NCBI RefSeq assembly: GCF_013267355.1
Contig: NZ_CP053985.1
Location: 682,001 to 746,000 of the forward strand
Source of the DNA: Achromobacter pestifer
Lineage (GTDB): Bacteria; Pseudomonadota; Gammaproteobacteria; Burkholderiales; Burkholderiaceae_B
DNA length: 64,000 nucleotides
Direction: 5' to 3'
Below are positions 62,783-64,000 of the stretch, one piece after another. Both the position numbers and the translations under genes were made by a program. The notes below the pieces were generated by a model. That model saw nothing but the letters and a program-made list of their open reading frames with translations, did not search any database and was not told the origin of the DNA. Each line of letters starts with the position of its first letter. Positions within the stretch are counted from its first letter, which is position 1.

Positions 62783-63550
62783 TCAGCGGCCGGTGAAATC
62801 CGGCGCGCGCTTCTCCTTCCACGCCCGCGCGCCCTCGGCCAGGTCGCGGGACTGCTCGGAACGCAACACCGCCTGTTCGATTCCGGCCAGATCGAGTTCG
62901 CCCCGCGCGATGCGGTTCAGGTGCGCTTTCACGCCGAACAGCGGAATCGGGGCCATTGCCGCAATCTGCGCGCTCAAGGCATCCAGCCGGGCCGATAGCA
63001 TTTCCTGCGGCACCAGCTCGGTCAGGAATCCGATGCGCAGCATTTCTTCGGCCTGGATTTTTTCCGCCGTCAGGAACAGGCGCTTGGCCTGGTCCAGGCC
63101 CAGGCGCGTCACATAGCGCGACATGCCGCCCGCGTAGAAGTGCAGGCCCAGGCGCGTGGCCGGCATGAACATGTCGGACTGCGGCGTGCCGATGCGGAAA
63201 TCGCAGGCCAGGCACAGGTCCGTGCCGCCGCCATAGGCTCCGCCCTGCACCGCCGCGATCGTCACCGGCCGCGCCGCCTCGATCAGGTCCATCGTCTGGC
63301 CAAAATAAAGAGAGCTGGGCGCACTATCGGATGCCAAGGACGAAATGTCATAGCCGCTGCAAAAATACTTGCCATCGGATTGGAAGCGCAGCACCCGCAG
63401 CGCGTCGTCCGCGTTCACCCTGTCCAGGTGCTCTCTCAGGACCGCCAGGTCCTGCGGCCCGAGCCGGTTGGCATGGCCGGGCCTGCGCAGGCGGATGGTC
63501 GCCACGTGGCCGTCGACGGAAAGGCTGGGCGTCTCTGCGGGTGCCGTCAT
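62783..63550 (-). CDS. Enoyl-CoA hydratase/isomerase family protein
   Basis: A 255-residue crotonase-fold protein. It starts MTAPAETPSLSVDGHVATIR. The oxyanion-hole segments FCSGYDISSL and VQGGAYGGGTDLCLACDFRI are seen, but the usual second catalytic glutamate region reads MFMPATRLGLHFYAGGMSRY, so the exact reaction (hydratase, isomerase or hydrolase) is open. ATG 63550 overlaps the CoA-transferase stop by four bases. Confidence 0.9.
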   Translation of the reverse strand: MTAPAETPSLSVDGHVATIRLRRPGHANRLGPQDLAVLREHLDRVNADDALRVLRFQSDGKYFCSGYDISSLASDSAPSSLYFGQTMDLIEAARPVTIAAVQGGAYGGGTDLCLACDFRIGTPQSDMFMPATRLGLHFYAGGMSRYVTRLGLDQAKRLFLTAEKIQAEEMLRIGFLTELVPQEMLSARLDALSAQIAAMAPIPLFGVKAHLNRIARGELDLAGIEQAVLRSEQSRDLAEGARAWKEKRAPDFTGR

Positions 63551-64000
63551 GCGTACGTCTCCGCCTGATGCGCCACGCCCTCGGCCAGCAGCCGGTCGAT
63601 CTCGGCATCCGCCATCCCGTAGCGGGCGAAGACCTCGCGCGTGTGCTGGCCGAACACGGGCGGGGCGCGGCGGCTCGCCGTCTGCGCGCCGCTCAGGCCC
63701 AGGGGCAGGTCCACCTGCCGCAATTCGCCCAGCACCGGATGCGTCAACGAACGGACCAACCCGCAAGCCTGCACCTGAGCATCGGCGAACACATCCTCCA
63801 GGGTATTGATGGGCCCGGCGGGAATGCCGCCCTCGATCATCAGCGCGGTCCACTCCATGCGCGTCTTGCGCTTGAGCCCCGCCTCCAGCTCCTGCTTCAA
63901 TGCATAGCGGTGCTGCATGCGCTCCGCGTTCGTGAGGAACCGCTCGTCCGACACCAGATGGGAGAGTCCGAGAATGCCGCAAAGCCTGACCCACATCGCC
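63547..64000 (-). CDS. CaiB/BaiF family III CoA transferase, 5' part beyond the right edge
   Basis: The C-terminal 150 or so residues of a family III CoA transferase. The visible sequence begins WVRLCGILGLSHLVSDERFL and continues TNAERMQHRYALKQELEAGL, GGIPAGPINTLEDVFADAQV and RRAPPVFGQHTREVF, all standard late segments of CaiB proteins. The frame is open to the edge, so the N-terminus with the catalytic aspartate is outside. It overlaps the hydratase gene by four bases and heads, or lies early in, the catabolic operon. Confidence 0.88.
   Translation of the reverse strand, partial: AMWVRLCGILGLSHLVSDERFLTNAERMQHRYALKQELEAGLKRKTRMEWTALMIEGGIPAGPINTLEDVFADAQVQACGLVRSLTHPVLGELRQVDLPLGLSGAQTASRRAPPVFGQHTREVFARYGMADAEIDRLLAEGVAHQAETYA

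Overview
The window is about 64 kb of GC-rich chromosome (roughly two thirds G+C over most of its length). Gene content and order point to a betaproteobacterium of the Alcaligenaceae. Achromobacter is most likely and Bordetella is the close alternative. The reasons are the scpB-rluB / rimP-nusA-infB-rbfA-truB-typA block, a paaABCDE operon with the PaaX repressor, two Bug-type (tripartite tricarboxylate) solute receptors, LysR regulators and a cysPTWA-cysHDN sulfate cluster. No phage, transposase, CRISPR or replication origin is visible; this is core chromosome with catabolic and regulatory modules. Species assignment is inference.

Layout. 1-1432: two minus-strand genes of unknown function with visibly lower GC than the rest, one cut by the left edge. 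1846-3210: a LysR regulator divergent from a tautomerase. 3296-14914: a long minus-strand information-processing block (scpB, rluB, then rimP-nusA-infB-rbfA-truB-typA). A terminator-like hairpin lies directly before rimP. 14977-18147: tRNA-fMet, a gene-poor stretch with a candidate small RNA, a LysR gene, a COG0523 metal-chaperone GTPase, tRNA-Asn and tRNA-Thr. 18265-26931: an OmpR-type two-component system followed by a DegP/MucD protease, then maiA, ispH, fkpB, radC, kynB, kynA and rpmE2. 27055-30182: a GT-C membrane glycosyltransferase and a MATE exporter, followed by a GC-rich tandem repeat.

30473-39830: the phenylacetate operon paaABCDE-paaN-paaG-paaI-paaK on the minus strand, with divergent paaX and a near-consensus promoter between them. 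39849-44917: a stand-alone NAD(P)H-hydrate epimerase, then an AtuA-family/DUF4387/Bug operon with a textbook sigma-54 promoter and an upstream palindrome, a sensor-less sigma-54 activator convergent to it, and orn. 45131-51720: M48 peptidase, rsgA, a CoA-type Nudix hydrolase, rplS, an EamA transporter, a small membrane-anchored unknown, and a PA0069-type radical SAM protein under an apparent LexA box.

51932-58892: the assimilatory sulfate cluster (binding protein, two permeases, ATPase, then APS/PAPS reductase and ATP sulfurylase subunits). 59116-64000: a 1-Cys peroxiredoxin and a minus-strand acyl-CoA catabolic operon (CoA transferase cut by the right edge, enoyl-CoA hydratase, Bug receptor, acyl-CoA dehydrogenase).

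The most noteworthy signals are the sigma-54 module at 40.5-44.4 kb, the LexA box on the radical SAM gene, the candidate small RNA near 15.6 kb, the hairpin at the rimP start, and the GC-rich intergenic repeat family found at 30.2 kb and, inverted, at 44.9 kb. All functional statements come from reading motifs by eye; no database search was run.
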